A stretch of 26,224 nucleotides of DNA from DATBLZ01 sp036555065 (GTDB lineage: Bacteria > Pseudomonadota > Gammaproteobacteria > Steroidobacterales > Rariloculaceae): NCBI GenBank assembly GCA_036555065.1, contig DATBLZ010000001.1, positions 1 through 26,224 of the forward strand, in the 5' to 3' direction. Below the pieces are notes generated by a model. That model was not told the origin of the DNA. It ran no database searches and worked only from the letters and a program-made list of their open reading frames with translations. The position numbers and the translations under genes are program-made. Every line of letters starts with the position of its first letter. The stretch's first letter is position 1. Positions 7,954-15,654 of this stretch are shown here, piece by piece.

Positions 7954-8832
7954 TTGGCTTATGTCGGCCGTTTCGCTCCCTCGCCCTCGGGACCGCTGCA
8001 TCTCGGCTCACTGACGACGGCAGTCGCAAGCTACCTACATGCGCGCCAAGCCGGCGGCGATTGGCTCGTGCGCGTCGAGGATATCGATCCGTTGCGCGAG
8101 CTCCCCGACGCCGCAGGCGACATCCTGAGAACACTCGATGCCTACGGTCTTCACTGGGATCGAGAGGTCGTTTACCAACACACGCGCTTCCCCGAGTATC
8201 GAGCCGCCGCGCAAGCTCTGCTCGAGCGCGGCGTTGCCTTTCGGTGCAGCTGCAGCCGCAAAGACGTCGAAGCGAGCACCGGCGGGCGGCGCCGGTACCC
8301 CGGGACCTGCCGCTCCCGTATCGCGCATCCGGGCGCGACTGCGATCCGCGCGCGCGTCAACCCTGGAAAACTCAGCTTTATCGACCACTTGCAAGGTTTT
8401 GTTGAGGTCGACCTTTACGAGACGGCGGGTGACTACGTCGTTTACAGACGCGATGACTTGCCCGCGTACCACCTCGCGGGCGTGCTCGACGATCATTGGC
8501 AGGGCGTCGATACGATCGTCCGTGGCACGGACTTGCTGTCGTCGTCCCTGGTCCACCTGCACCTGCGGCGGCTCCTGGGGTTCCCCGAGCCGCGATACTT
8601 CCATGTACCGGTGCTCAGCGACGCCCAAGGCGTCAAGCTGTCCAAGCAAACGGGTGCCGCCCCCGTGGGCCCGGGCTATTCCGCGGAAACCGCGGTTCGA
8701 GTCCTCGAGCTTCTGGGGCTCAAGGTCCCTGACGAGGTTCGCGGAGCGCAGGGCTCCGAGCTATGGGCTTGGGCGACCCGATATTGGCGTATCGAGGAAC
8801 TAATCGGACGCCGAAGCATCCATATCGCTTAG
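7954..8832 (+). CDS. gluQ: Glutamyl-Q tRNA(Asp) synthetase GluQ
   Basis: Attaches glutamate to the queuosine base at position 34 of tRNA(Asp). It resembles the catalytic half of glutamyl-tRNA synthetase and lacks the anticodon-binding domain, and the 292 residues agree with that. Visible are the HIGH-like segment APSPSGPLHLGS, RVEDIDPLRE, the zinc ligands CSC...Y...C near residues 92-112, and the KMSKS-like KLSKQ. The family begins just before GRFAPSPSG. The only fitting start is TTG 7954 (MAYVGRFAPSPSG), preceded by GAGG eight bases upstream. Frames starting further upstream would lie inside dksA. The dksA-gluQ pair is a known gammaproteobacterial arrangement. Confidence 0.94.
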   Translation: MAYVGRFAPSPSGPLHLGSLTTAVASYLHARQAGGDWLVRVEDIDPLRELPDAAGDILRTLDAYGLHWDREVVYQHTRFPEYRAAAQALLERGVAFRCSCSRKDVEASTGGRRRYPGTCRSRIAHPGATAIRARVNPGKLSFIDHLQGFVEVDLYETAGDYVVYRRDDLPAYHLAGVLDDHWQGVDTIVRGTDLLSSSLVHLHLRRLLGFPEPRYFHVPVLSDAQGVKLSKQTGAAPVGPGYSAETAVRVLELLGLKVPDEVRGAQGSELWAWATRYWRIEELIGRRSIHIA

Positions 8833-8865
8833 CAGCGCACGCGAGCGGAGACATTCGAGGGGACC

Positions 8866-9225
8866 ATGACCTATCAGGCCAGAGTGATCAAGAAATACCC
8901 GAATCGCAGACTCTACGATACGGCCGAGAGCCGCTATATCTCTTTCAAAGACATTTGCCGGCTCGCGGCCAACGATATCCCGTTCACCGTCGTTGAAAGC
9001 GCAACCGGGAACGATGTCACGCGAGCGGTGTTGCTGCAGATCATCGCCGACCTCGAGGTCGGCGAGCGTCCGTTCTTGAGCACGGCGATGCTGACGAGCA
9101 TCGTGCGCGCGCACGGCCAGCCCGGAGCGTATGACCCGCGGCCGGCGCTCGAGGAAGCCGTAGGCAGCCGCGCGCTAGGCCGCGACTCGGCTTATCGGGG
9201 CATAGGACGCCCGCGAACGGAATAG
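8866..9225 (+). CDS. phaR: PhaR-type polyhydroxyalkanoate regulator, DNA-binding domain only
   Basis: The N-terminal half (MTYQARVIKKYPNRRLYDTA, then SRYISFKDICRLA and the VVESATGNDVTRAVLLQII segment) is the PHB-accumulation-regulator DNA-binding domain. In polyester-storing bacteria this protein represses phasin and depolymerase genes. The region after about residue 65 is a short version of the second domain (ERPFLSTAMLTSIVRAHG), and the tail is unstructured. At 119 residues it is shorter than typical PhaR (about 150-190). A GAGGGG ribosome binding site lies three bases before the ATG. No phaC, phaP or phaZ gene is in the window, so its targets here are unknown. Its stop codon directly abuts that of the convergent pnp gene. 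Confidence 0.85.
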   Translation: MTYQARVIKKYPNRRLYDTAESRYISFKDICRLAANDIPFTVVESATGNDVTRAVLLQIIADLEVGERPFLSTAMLTSIVRAHGQPGAYDPRPALEEAVGSRALGRDSAYRGIGRPRTE

Positions 9226-11307
9226 CTAGGCCGCGACGTCGCGCATGCTGAGCCGGATGCGGCCCTGGCGGTCGACCTCGAGAACTTTCACCTTCACCAC
9301 GTCGCCTTCCTTGAGCTTGTCGCTGACCTTCTCGACGCGCTCGTTCGATATCTGCGAGATGTGCACGAGCCCGTCGCGCCCGGGCAGGATCGTCACGAAC
9401 GCGCCGAAATCCATGAGGCGAGCGACCTTACCCTGATAGACCCGCCCGACCTCGACGTCGGCCGTAATGAGCTCGATGCGCTCTTTAGCCGCGCGTCCCG
9501 CCGCGCCGCTGACGGAGGCGATCTTGACGGTGCCATCGTTCTCGATATCGACCGTCGCGCCCGTTTCCTCCGTAATGGCGCGGATCACGGCGCCACCCTT
9601 GCCGATGACCTCCCTGATCTTCTCGGGGTCGATCTTCATCGTGATGATCGTAGGCGCCCACTCGGACATCTTCTCGCGCGGCTTGGCCAGCACCTTGTTC
9701 ATCTCGCGCAAAATGTGCCGGCGTCCTTCACGTGCCTGCTCGAGCGCCGTGGCCATGATCTCGCGCGTTATGCCGTCGATCTTGATGTCCATCTGTAGGG
9801 CCGTGACGCCCTCTTCCGTCCCCGCGACTTTGAAATCCATGTCGCCGAGATGATCTTCGTCGCCGAGAATGTCGGTCAGGACGACGAACCCGCGCTCCTC
9901 CTTGATGAGGCCCATTGCGACGCCGGCGACCGGCGCCTTGGTCGGCACCCCCGCATCCATGAGCGACAGGCTCGTGCCGCACACCGAGGCCATGGAGCTC
10001 GAGCCATTCGACTCCGTGATTTCGGAGACCACGCGAATGACGTAAGGGAACGTATCCATCGGCGGCATCACGCCCTCGACACCGCGCCGCGCGAGTCGGC
10101 CGTGGCCGATCTCGCGGCGCTTCGGCGAACCGATGAAACCGACCTCGCCGACGCTAAATGGCGGGAAATTGTAGTGCAGCATGAACGGCTCGCGGCGCTC
10201 GCCCTCGAGCGCGTCGATGATTTGCGCGTCGCGACCGGTGCCGAGCGTGGTGACGACCAAAGCCTGTGTTTCGCCGCGCGTGAAAAGCGCCGAGCCATGG
10301 GTGCGCGGAAGCACGCCGACGCGAACGTCGATGGGCCGAACGGTGCGCGTATCGCGACCGTCGATGCGCCGCTCCCCGGCGAGAATTCTGCTGCGCACGA
10401 TTTTCTTTTCGACTTTTTGGAATTGCGCTTCGACTTGCGCCGCGGTCCAAGTCGAGCTCTCAGGTTCCGCGAGCGCGGCAACGCAAGACTGCTTTATGTC
10501 GGCGATTCGTGAATACCGCGTCTGCTTTTCCGGGATCGCGTAGGCTTCCGTCAATTGCCCGGCAACCGCCTGCTCGACCGCGCTAACTAGCGCCTCGTCG
10601 ACCGGCGGAGCCGTCCAGGAAATCTGCGGCCGGCCCGCCTCTGCGGCAAGCGCCTTGATCGCTTTGATCGCGACTTGCATCTGCTCGTGGCCGAACATCA
10701 CGGCGCCGAGCATGACGTCCTCCGAAAGCATGTGGGCGGCCGACTCGACCATGAGCACTGCAGTCTCGGTGCCGGCGACGAAAAGATCGAGATCGCTGTC
10801 GGCAAGCTCCGTAGCCGTTGGGTTCAGGAGATACTTGCCGCCGTTGTAGCCGACGCGCGCGCCGCCGATCGGGCCCAGGAACGGGAGGCCCGAGAGCGCG
10901 AGCGCCGCGGAAGCTCCGAGCATCGCTGGGACGTCGGGATCGATCTCCGTGTTCATCGAGAGCACGGTTGCAATGACCTGGACCTCGCGCTGAAAGCCGT
11001 CTGGCCATAGCGGCCGAATCGGCCGATCGATGAGCCGTGAGGTCAACGTTTCCTTCTCGCTGGGCCGACCTTCGCGTTTGAAGAAGCCGCCCGGAATCCG
11101 TCCTGCGGCATACGTCTTCTCTTGATAGTTGACCGTCAGCGGGAAGAAGTCGCGCCCCTCCCCGTCTTTCTTTTCGCCCACGGCCGTCACGAGCACGACC
11201 GTATCGGCCATGTTGACGACAACGGCGCCGTCGGCTTGGCGGGCCATGACGCCGGTCTCGATCGACACTTCATGAGCGCCGTATTTGAATGTCTTGCTTG
11301 CTTTCAC
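9226..11307 (-). CDS. pnp: Polyribonucleotide nucleotidyltransferase (PNPase)
   Basis: Phosphorolytic 3'-5' exoribonuclease, usually trimeric and part of the RNA degradosome. The 693 residues hold two RNase PH-like domains (about 1-140 and 310-520, with EREPFMLHYNFPPFSVGEVG and RREIGHGRLARRG), a KH domain (about 550-610, IREVIGKGGAVIRAI) and a C-terminal S1 domain (about 618-690, GRVYQGKVARLMDFGAFVTI). The start is GTG 11307 with AAGGA nine bases upstream. It is last in the rimP-to-pnp operon, 106 bp after rpsO, with a hairpin in the gap as in E. coli. Its stop abuts that of phaR with no gap, so any terminator must lie inside the opposite gene. Confidence 0.98.
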   Translation of the reverse strand: MKASKTFKYGAHEVSIETGVMARQADGAVVVNMADTVVLVTAVGEKKDGEGRDFFPLTVNYQEKTYAAGRIPGGFFKREGRPSEKETLTSRLIDRPIRPLWPDGFQREVQVIATVLSMNTEIDPDVPAMLGASAALALSGLPFLGPIGGARVGYNGGKYLLNPTATELADSDLDLFVAGTETAVLMVESAAHMLSEDVMLGAVMFGHEQMQVAIKAIKALAAEAGRPQISWTAPPVDEALVSAVEQAVAGQLTEAYAIPEKQTRYSRIADIKQSCVAALAEPESSTWTAAQVEAQFQKVEKKIVRSRILAGERRIDGRDTRTVRPIDVRVGVLPRTHGSALFTRGETQALVVTTLGTGRDAQIIDALEGERREPFMLHYNFPPFSVGEVGFIGSPKRREIGHGRLARRGVEGVMPPMDTFPYVIRVVSEITESNGSSSMASVCGTSLSLMDAGVPTKAPVAGVAMGLIKEERGFVVLTDILGDEDHLGDMDFKVAGTEEGVTALQMDIKIDGITREIMATALEQAREGRRHILREMNKVLAKPREKMSEWAPTIITMKIDPEKIREVIGKGGAVIRAITEETGATVDIENDGTVKIASVSGAAGRAAKERIELITADVEVGRVYQGKVARLMDFGAFVTILPGRDGLVHISQISNERVEKVSDKLKEGDVVKVKVLEVDRQGRIRLSMRDVAA

Positions 11308-11368
11308 GATTAATCTTCCTTAGGAGTGCCGCCGTGTCTCGATTTCAATTGGCGGGCGTCAAACGAAT

Positions 11369-11391
11369 CAGAGCCGGGTAAGCCGGCTCTG
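11369..11391 (-). terminator. Hairpin between rpsO and pnp (attenuator or processing site)
   Basis: A perfect 9-bp stem, CAGAGCCGG paired with CCGGCTCTG, encloses a 5-base loop. On the minus strand it is followed by ATTCGTTTGAC, a poor U tract, so it is at best a leaky terminator. In E. coli the same gap holds the rpsO terminator and the RNase III cleavage site through which PNPase controls its own mRNA. A similar role here is inferred from position only. Confidence 0.55.
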
Positions 11392-11413
11392 CGGGTGTGA
11401 TCTTCTGCGGGGA

Positions 11414-11683
11414 TCAACGCCGCAGGCCAAGTCGGTCTATGAGCTCCTGATAGCGGCCTTTGTCTGCCGTCTTGAGGTAATCGAGAAGCTTGCGGCGCTC
11501 GTTGATCATCTTCAGCAATCCGCGCCGGGAATGGTGATCTTTCACGTGTCCCGTGAAGTGGTCCGAAAGCTGGTTGATCCTTGCCGACAGCAAGGCAACC
11601 TGCACTTCCGGCGAACCGGTATCTTTGGGGTTCCGACGATACTCGGAAATGACTGCGGACTTTCTGTCCGACTTCAACACCAT
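11414..11683 (-). CDS. rpsO: 30S ribosomal protein S15
   Basis: Primary 16S rRNA-binding protein of the small-subunit platform. It has the standard length of 89 residues and a recognisable sequence throughout: GSPEVQVALLSARINQLSDH, the HxKDHHSRRGLL segment and the C-terminal LLDYLKTADKGRYQELIDRL. It lies between truB (77 bp upstream) and pnp (106 bp downstream), the usual order. The ribosome binding site is weak (GAG about 9 bases upstream). The leader contains an inverted repeat at 11698-11721 that could contribute to feedback control by S15, as is known for other bacteria with differing leader structures. Confidence 0.98.
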   Translation of the reverse strand: MVLKSDRKSAVISEYRRNPKDTGSPEVQVALLSARINQLSDHFTGHVKDHHSRRGLLKMINERRKLLDYLKTADKGRYQELIDRLGLRR

Positions 11684-11697
11684 GCCAAACTCGCTCT

Positions 11698-11721
11698 CGA
11701 CCGTGCGTGCTCCGACGGTCG
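11698..11721 (-). promoter_or_regulatory. Inverted repeat in the rpsO leader
   Basis: Seven-base arms CGACCGT and ACGGTCG surround a 10-base loop, ending 14 bases before the rpsO ATG. S15 represses its own synthesis in several bacteria by binding leader structures, which differ between groups. This stem is a candidate for such an element, but nothing in the sequence proves it. It could equally be a chance repeat in GC-rich DNA. Confidence 0.3.
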
Positions 11722-11761
11722 TCTATTAATTGCCGTTGGGTCTAACCGCATATTCTAATCG

Positions 11762-12703
11762 CTAAGTCGGGTTGTCTCCAAGCCGCTCGGGTAGAAATAG
11801 ACGCTGGGACTTGAGCTCGCCGCTCGCGAGCACGTTGCCAACCCCGAGGAAAACCTGCTCGGGTCCATAGAGCCGGACGCGTCCCGCCGGCCACGACGTG
11901 TCTGCAAGTACCGGTTGCCCGTGGCCCAGGCGCCGTGCCTGTTCTGCGTTGAGCAAGACGGTCGGCCAACCGGCCAAGGCCGTATCGGCCGGAAGGAGCA
12001 CGCTGTCGAGTCTTGCGAAGCCTTCTGTCGCCAGGGCTCGGAGCTGCTCGAAGCCGTGCATTTCCGTCTCGGAATAGGGCCCAACCGACAAGCGGCGCAA
12101 CGCGGTGACGTGGCCTAACGTACCGAGCTCGCGGGCGAGGTCGGTCACGAGGCTGCGCACGTACGTGCCTTTGGAGCACTCAACGCGAAAACGCATCATC
12201 GGCCATTCGATTTCCTCGAGCTCCAAGGAGTGAATCGTTATCGTCCGGGCCGCGCGCGCGACCTCCTCGCCGCGGCGCGCCAAGGTATACAACCTACTGC
12301 CCCGATGTTTGAGCGCCGAGTACATCGGCGGAACCTGCGCGATCGCCCCGACGAAGCGCGAAAAAAGAGCCAGAACGTCCGCGCGTGTTCGCGCTGGAGC
12401 CGCGCTCTCTGCGATTACCTTGCCCTCGGCGTCACCGGTATCGGTTGCGGCCCCGAAGGTTGCGCAGACTCGATACGATTTCCGTGCATCGAGCAAGAGC
12501 CCTGCGACCTTTGTCGCGCTCCCGAGGCAGATCGGCAACATGCCGGTCGCGAGCGGATCAAGGCTGCCTGTGTGCCCGGCTTTCTCCGCTGCGAACCAGC
12601 GCTTGACGGTTTGCAGCACGCGGTTGGACGTAACACCCATCGGCTTGTCGACGAGCACGATGCCGGCGACGTTGCGGCGGCCGGTGGCCCGAACGGGAGA
12701 CAC
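11762..12703 (-). CDS. truB: tRNA pseudouridine(55) synthase TruB
   Basis: Converts U55 in the T loop of elongator tRNAs to pseudouridine. The motif HTGSLDPLATGMLPICLG contains the catalytic aspartate (Asp49). GIVLVDKPMGVTSN at the N-terminus, SYRVCATFGAATDTGDAEG, GSRLYTLARRGEEVARAAR and KGTYVRSLVTDLARELG are all family signatures, and a PUA-like C-terminal domain follows. The start is placed at GTG 12703, one base after the rbfA stop, giving 313 residues, the usual length. The open frame extends to 12949, but that would put about 80 non-homologous residues on top of rbfA. No strong ribosome binding site precedes the GTG, so translation may be coupled to rbfA termination. Confidence 0.95.
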   Translation of the reverse strand: MSPVRATGRRNVAGIVLVDKPMGVTSNRVLQTVKRWFAAEKAGHTGSLDPLATGMLPICLGSATKVAGLLLDARKSYRVCATFGAATDTGDAEGKVIAESAAPARTRADVLALFSRFVGAIAQVPPMYSALKHRGSRLYTLARRGEEVARAARTITIHSLELEEIEWPMMRFRVECSKGTYVRSLVTDLARELGTLGHVTALRRLSVGPYSETEMHGFEQLRALATEGFARLDSVLLPADTALAGWPTVLLNAEQARRLGHGQPVLADTSWPAGRVRLYGPEQVFLGVGNVLASGELKSQRLFLPERLGDNPT

Positions 12704-12704
12704 G

Positions 12705-13088
12705 CTAGCGGTCAGAGCGAGGGCCGGGATCCGGCGGCTTGCCCTGTCCGTGCTGCGCGAGGATTCGGCTGACCTCGGCGCCACGGCGCGCCGCCTCGTC
12801 ATGCACGAAGCGCAGCTCCGGCATGTAGCGGAGCCGGATTTCGTGGGCAACGCGCCCCCGCAGGAATCCAGCCGCGTTGCGCAGGGCCGCCTCGACGGGC
12901 GCCCAATCCGCATCGGGATCGAGCGTCGTGTAGAAGAGTCGCGCGACACGGAGATCCCCGCTGACCTCCGTGGCGCTGATCGTCACGCCGTGCAGGCGCG
13001 GGTCTTTGACCTCTGATTGCAACAACGCGTTGACGACGCGCGTGAGCTCCGTCGCGACGCGCAAATGCCGGGAGCGCTCGCGGAGCAT
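12705..13088 (-). CDS. rbfA: 30S ribosome-binding factor RbfA
   Basis: Small KH-fold protein that binds immature 30S subunits and supports 16S rRNA 5'-end maturation, needed especially in the cold. The segments LTRVVNALLQSEVKDPRL, VSGDLRVARLFYTTL and AAGFLRGRVAHEIRLRYMP are typical. The start ATG 13088 lies two bases after the infB stop, with GGGAG eight bases before it. This gives 127 residues, close to other RbfA proteins; the in-frame ATG at 13127 would overlap infB. It ends one base before truB. Confidence 0.95.
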   Translation of the reverse strand: MLRERSRHLRVATELTRVVNALLQSEVKDPRLHGVTISATEVSGDLRVARLFYTTLDPDADWAPVEAALRNAAGFLRGRVAHEIRLRYMPELRFVHDEAARRGAEVSRILAQHGQGKPPDPGPRSDR

Positions 13089-13090
13089 GG

Positions 13091-15637
13091 TTAGAGCTCC
13101 CGCCGTACCTCGGTGCGTTCGTAACACTCGATTTGGTCGCCGATTTTCACGTCGTTGTAGTTACGCACGCCGATACCGCATTCCGTGCCCGCGCGGACTT
13201 CCTGCACGTCGTCCTTGAAGCGCCGCAGCGAGTCGAGCTCGCCCTCGTAAATGACGACGTTATCGCGCAGCACGCGGATCGGGTTGCTGCGACGAACGTA
13301 TCCGTCGACGACCATGCAGCCGGCAACGTTGCCGAACTTGGGCGAGCGAAACACCTCGCGGACCGCGGCGAGCCCGACGATTTGCTCGCGCACCTCTGGC
13401 GCCAGCATGCCGGAAGCCGCCGCTTTAATCGCGTCGATAGCTTCATAAATGATGCTGTAGTAGCGAATGTCGACGTTGCTTTCCTTGATCGCACTGCGTG
13501 CGGCCGAATCGCCCCGGACATTGAAGCCGATGATCATCGCTTTCGACGAAACCGCAAGCTGGACATCCGATTCCGTGATGCCGCCGACGCCCGCGCCGAC
13601 CACCGTGATTTTCACTTGCTCGGTCGACAGCGCCTGAAGAGCATCCTTGAGCGCTTCAGCGCTGCCATGAACGTCCGCCTTGACTACGAGCTGGAGGCTC
13701 TTGACGCCGCTTTCCCCGAGTTGCGTAAACACGTCGCCGACTTTTGCCGCCTGTTGTAAAGCGAGCTTCGACTCGCGCTCCTTGTTCTGGCGCAACATCG
13801 CAACCTCGCGTGCCTTGCGCTCGTCGGCCACTGCGAGCACATCGTCACCTGCAAACGGCGTACCGGAGAGCCCGAGTACGACCGCCGGAATCGAAGGTCC
13901 AGCGCTCTCGAGCGCGTTGCCCGAGTCATCGAACATTGCCTTGATGCGCCCGTACTCTTGGCCTGCGAGCAGCATGTCGCCGACTTTGAGTCGCCCACGA
14001 TTGACGAGCACGGTCGCGACAGCGCCGCGGCCGCGCTCGAGGGTCGCTTCGAGCACGACGCCGGCAGCCGCACCCTCGGCCGGCGCTTTGAGGTCCAGAA
14101 GTTCCGCCTGAAGCATGACGGACTCGAGCAGTTTTTCGATGCCCTGCCCGTTTTGCGCCGACACGTTGACGAAGAGGGTATCCCCGCCCCATTCCTCGGG
14201 TATGACGTTCTGCTGAACGAGCTCGTTCCTAACACGGTCTGGATCGGCGTTACCACGATCGATCTTGTTGATCGCAACGACTATCGGCACGTCGGCCGCA
14301 CGCGCGTGTTGAATGGCCTCGATCGTTTGCGGCATCACGCCATCATCGGCGGCCACGACGAGTATGACGATATCGGTGACTTGAGCGCCGCGCGCGCGCA
14401 TCGCGGTGAACGCGGCATGGCCAGGAGTGTCGAGAAACGTCAGCGCCCCCTTAGACGTCTGCACGTGATAGGCGCCGATGTGTTGCGTGATGCCGCCGGC
14501 CTCGCCGGCAGCTACGCGTGTGCGCCGAATGTAGTCGAGCAGCGACGTTTTGCCGTGATCGACGTGTCCCATGACCGTTACGACGGCCGGCCGTGCGACG
14601 AGCGTCTCGGCGTTGGCGGACTCGTCGGCACCCGTCAGGAGCTCGGCTTCGACGCCCGTATCCTTCCGAGCCGTCGCCGTGTGCCCCATCTCCTCGACGA
14701 CCAAAATCGCCGTGTCCTGATCGAGAACCTGATTGATCGTCGCCATCGTGCCCATCGACATGAGTTGCTTGATGACCTCGGCGGATTTCACTGCCAAGCG
14801 CGACGCGAGATCGGCGACCGAAATCGTCTCCGGGATCTCGATCTCGCGGACGACGGGCGCGGTTGGCCGCTCGAAGCCGTGCTGCGCATCTGCGCTGACG
14901 TTGACGGCTCCTCGCCGCCGCACTTTTTTCTTGCGCCGGCGTGTCGCGATGCCATCGGCGACGTGCAAAGTGTGGTCCGGCTCATCTACGACGGCTTCGG
15001 GGCCCCGTCGCCCTTGCTTACGGGCACGTTCGTTCTCGAGTCGGGCCTGTGATTCGCGCTCTTTCGCAGCGTCGGCGGCTACGCGGCGCTCCTCTTCGGC
15101 CTTGCGTTTCGCCGCGTCGTCGGCGAGGGCGCGCTGCCGTTGTTCCTCCTCGGCTCGTTGCCGCTGCTCGGCCTCGCGCCGCTCGCGTTCAGCGCTCTCG
15201 CGCTTCTCGCGTTCCGCAAGCTCGCGCCGCTCGCGCTCGAGCCGCTCGGCGTCCGCACGCTGCTGCTCCTCGGTGCGCCGCGCGGCATCGAGCTCTTCTT
15301 GTTGCTTGCGCGCCTGTTCTTGGAGGACGTCGCGCTTTATGTACGTGCGCTTTTGGCGGACTTCGACGTTGACCGTTCGCGAGCGGCCTTGTCCGCTTGC
15401 GAGCTTGAGCTCGCTCTGCGATTTGCGGTTGAGCGTGATGCGGCGCGGCGCGGCCGCCGTGGGATCCTTGCGGCCGTGCGAGCGACGTAGATGCGTCAGG
15501 AGCTCGAGCTTCGCGTCCTCGCTGATGACGTCATCGGCGCCCGAAACCTTGATGCCCGCCTCATCGAGCTGCACGATGAGCCGATCGACCGGGACCTTCA
15601 GTACCTGCGCGAATTCCGCGACAGTAACTTCCGCCAT
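13091..15637 (-). CDS. infB: Translation initiation factor IF-2
   Basis: GTPase that brings initiator tRNA to the 30S subunit and promotes subunit joining. The 848 residues show the full bacterial layout. There is an IF2 N-terminal subdomain (1-52, VTVAEFAQVLKVPVDRLIVQ), a very charged E/R/Q/A helical linker (about 105-205), and a second N-domain (SVADLASRLAVKSAEVIKQL). The G domain has G1 GHVDHGKTS from residue 357, G3 DTPGHAAF and G4 NKID. Domains II to IV follow, ending in a C-terminal fMet-tRNA-binding domain. GGAG lies a few bases before the ATG. It follows nusA by 17 bp and precedes rbfA by two bases, so it is central to the operon. Confidence 0.98.
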   Translation of the reverse strand: MAEVTVAEFAQVLKVPVDRLIVQLDEAGIKVSGADDVISEDAKLELLTHLRRSHGRKDPTAAAPRRITLNRKSQSELKLASGQGRSRTVNVEVRQKRTYIKRDVLQEQARKQQEELDAARRTEEQQRADAERLERERRELAEREKRESAERERREAEQRQRAEEEQRQRALADDAAKRKAEEERRVAADAAKERESQARLENERARKQGRRGPEAVVDEPDHTLHVADGIATRRRKKKVRRRGAVNVSADAQHGFERPTAPVVREIEIPETISVADLASRLAVKSAEVIKQLMSMGTMATINQVLDQDTAILVVEEMGHTATARKDTGVEAELLTGADESANAETLVARPAVVTVMGHVDHGKTSLLDYIRRTRVAAGEAGGITQHIGAYHVQTSKGALTFLDTPGHAAFTAMRARGAQVTDIVILVVAADDGVMPQTIEAIQHARAADVPIVVAINKIDRGNADPDRVRNELVQQNVIPEEWGGDTLFVNVSAQNGQGIEKLLESVMLQAELLDLKAPAEGAAAGVVLEATLERGRGAVATVLVNRGRLKVGDMLLAGQEYGRIKAMFDDSGNALESAGPSIPAVVLGLSGTPFAGDDVLAVADERKAREVAMLRQNKERESKLALQQAAKVGDVFTQLGESGVKSLQLVVKADVHGSAEALKDALQALSTEQVKITVVGAGVGGITESDVQLAVSSKAMIIGFNVRGDSAARSAIKESNVDIRYYSIIYEAIDAIKAAASGMLAPEVREQIVGLAAVREVFRSPKFGNVAGCMVVDGYVRRSNPIRVLRDNVVIYEGELDSLRRFKDDVQEVRAGTECGIGVRNYNDVKIGDQIECYERTEVRREL

Positions 15638-15654
15638 GCAGCTCTCCTGCGCCT

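Noticed and set aside
11762..12949. Longer truB starting upstream inside rbfA
   Set aside because: The extra ~80 residues overlap rbfA in another frame and have no TruB character; GTG 12703 gives the family length.
13958..15052. 364-codon plus-strand open frame opposite infB
   Set aside because: It is antisense to conserved IF-2 domains and has no recognisable protein features. Long antisense frames are expected at this GC content.
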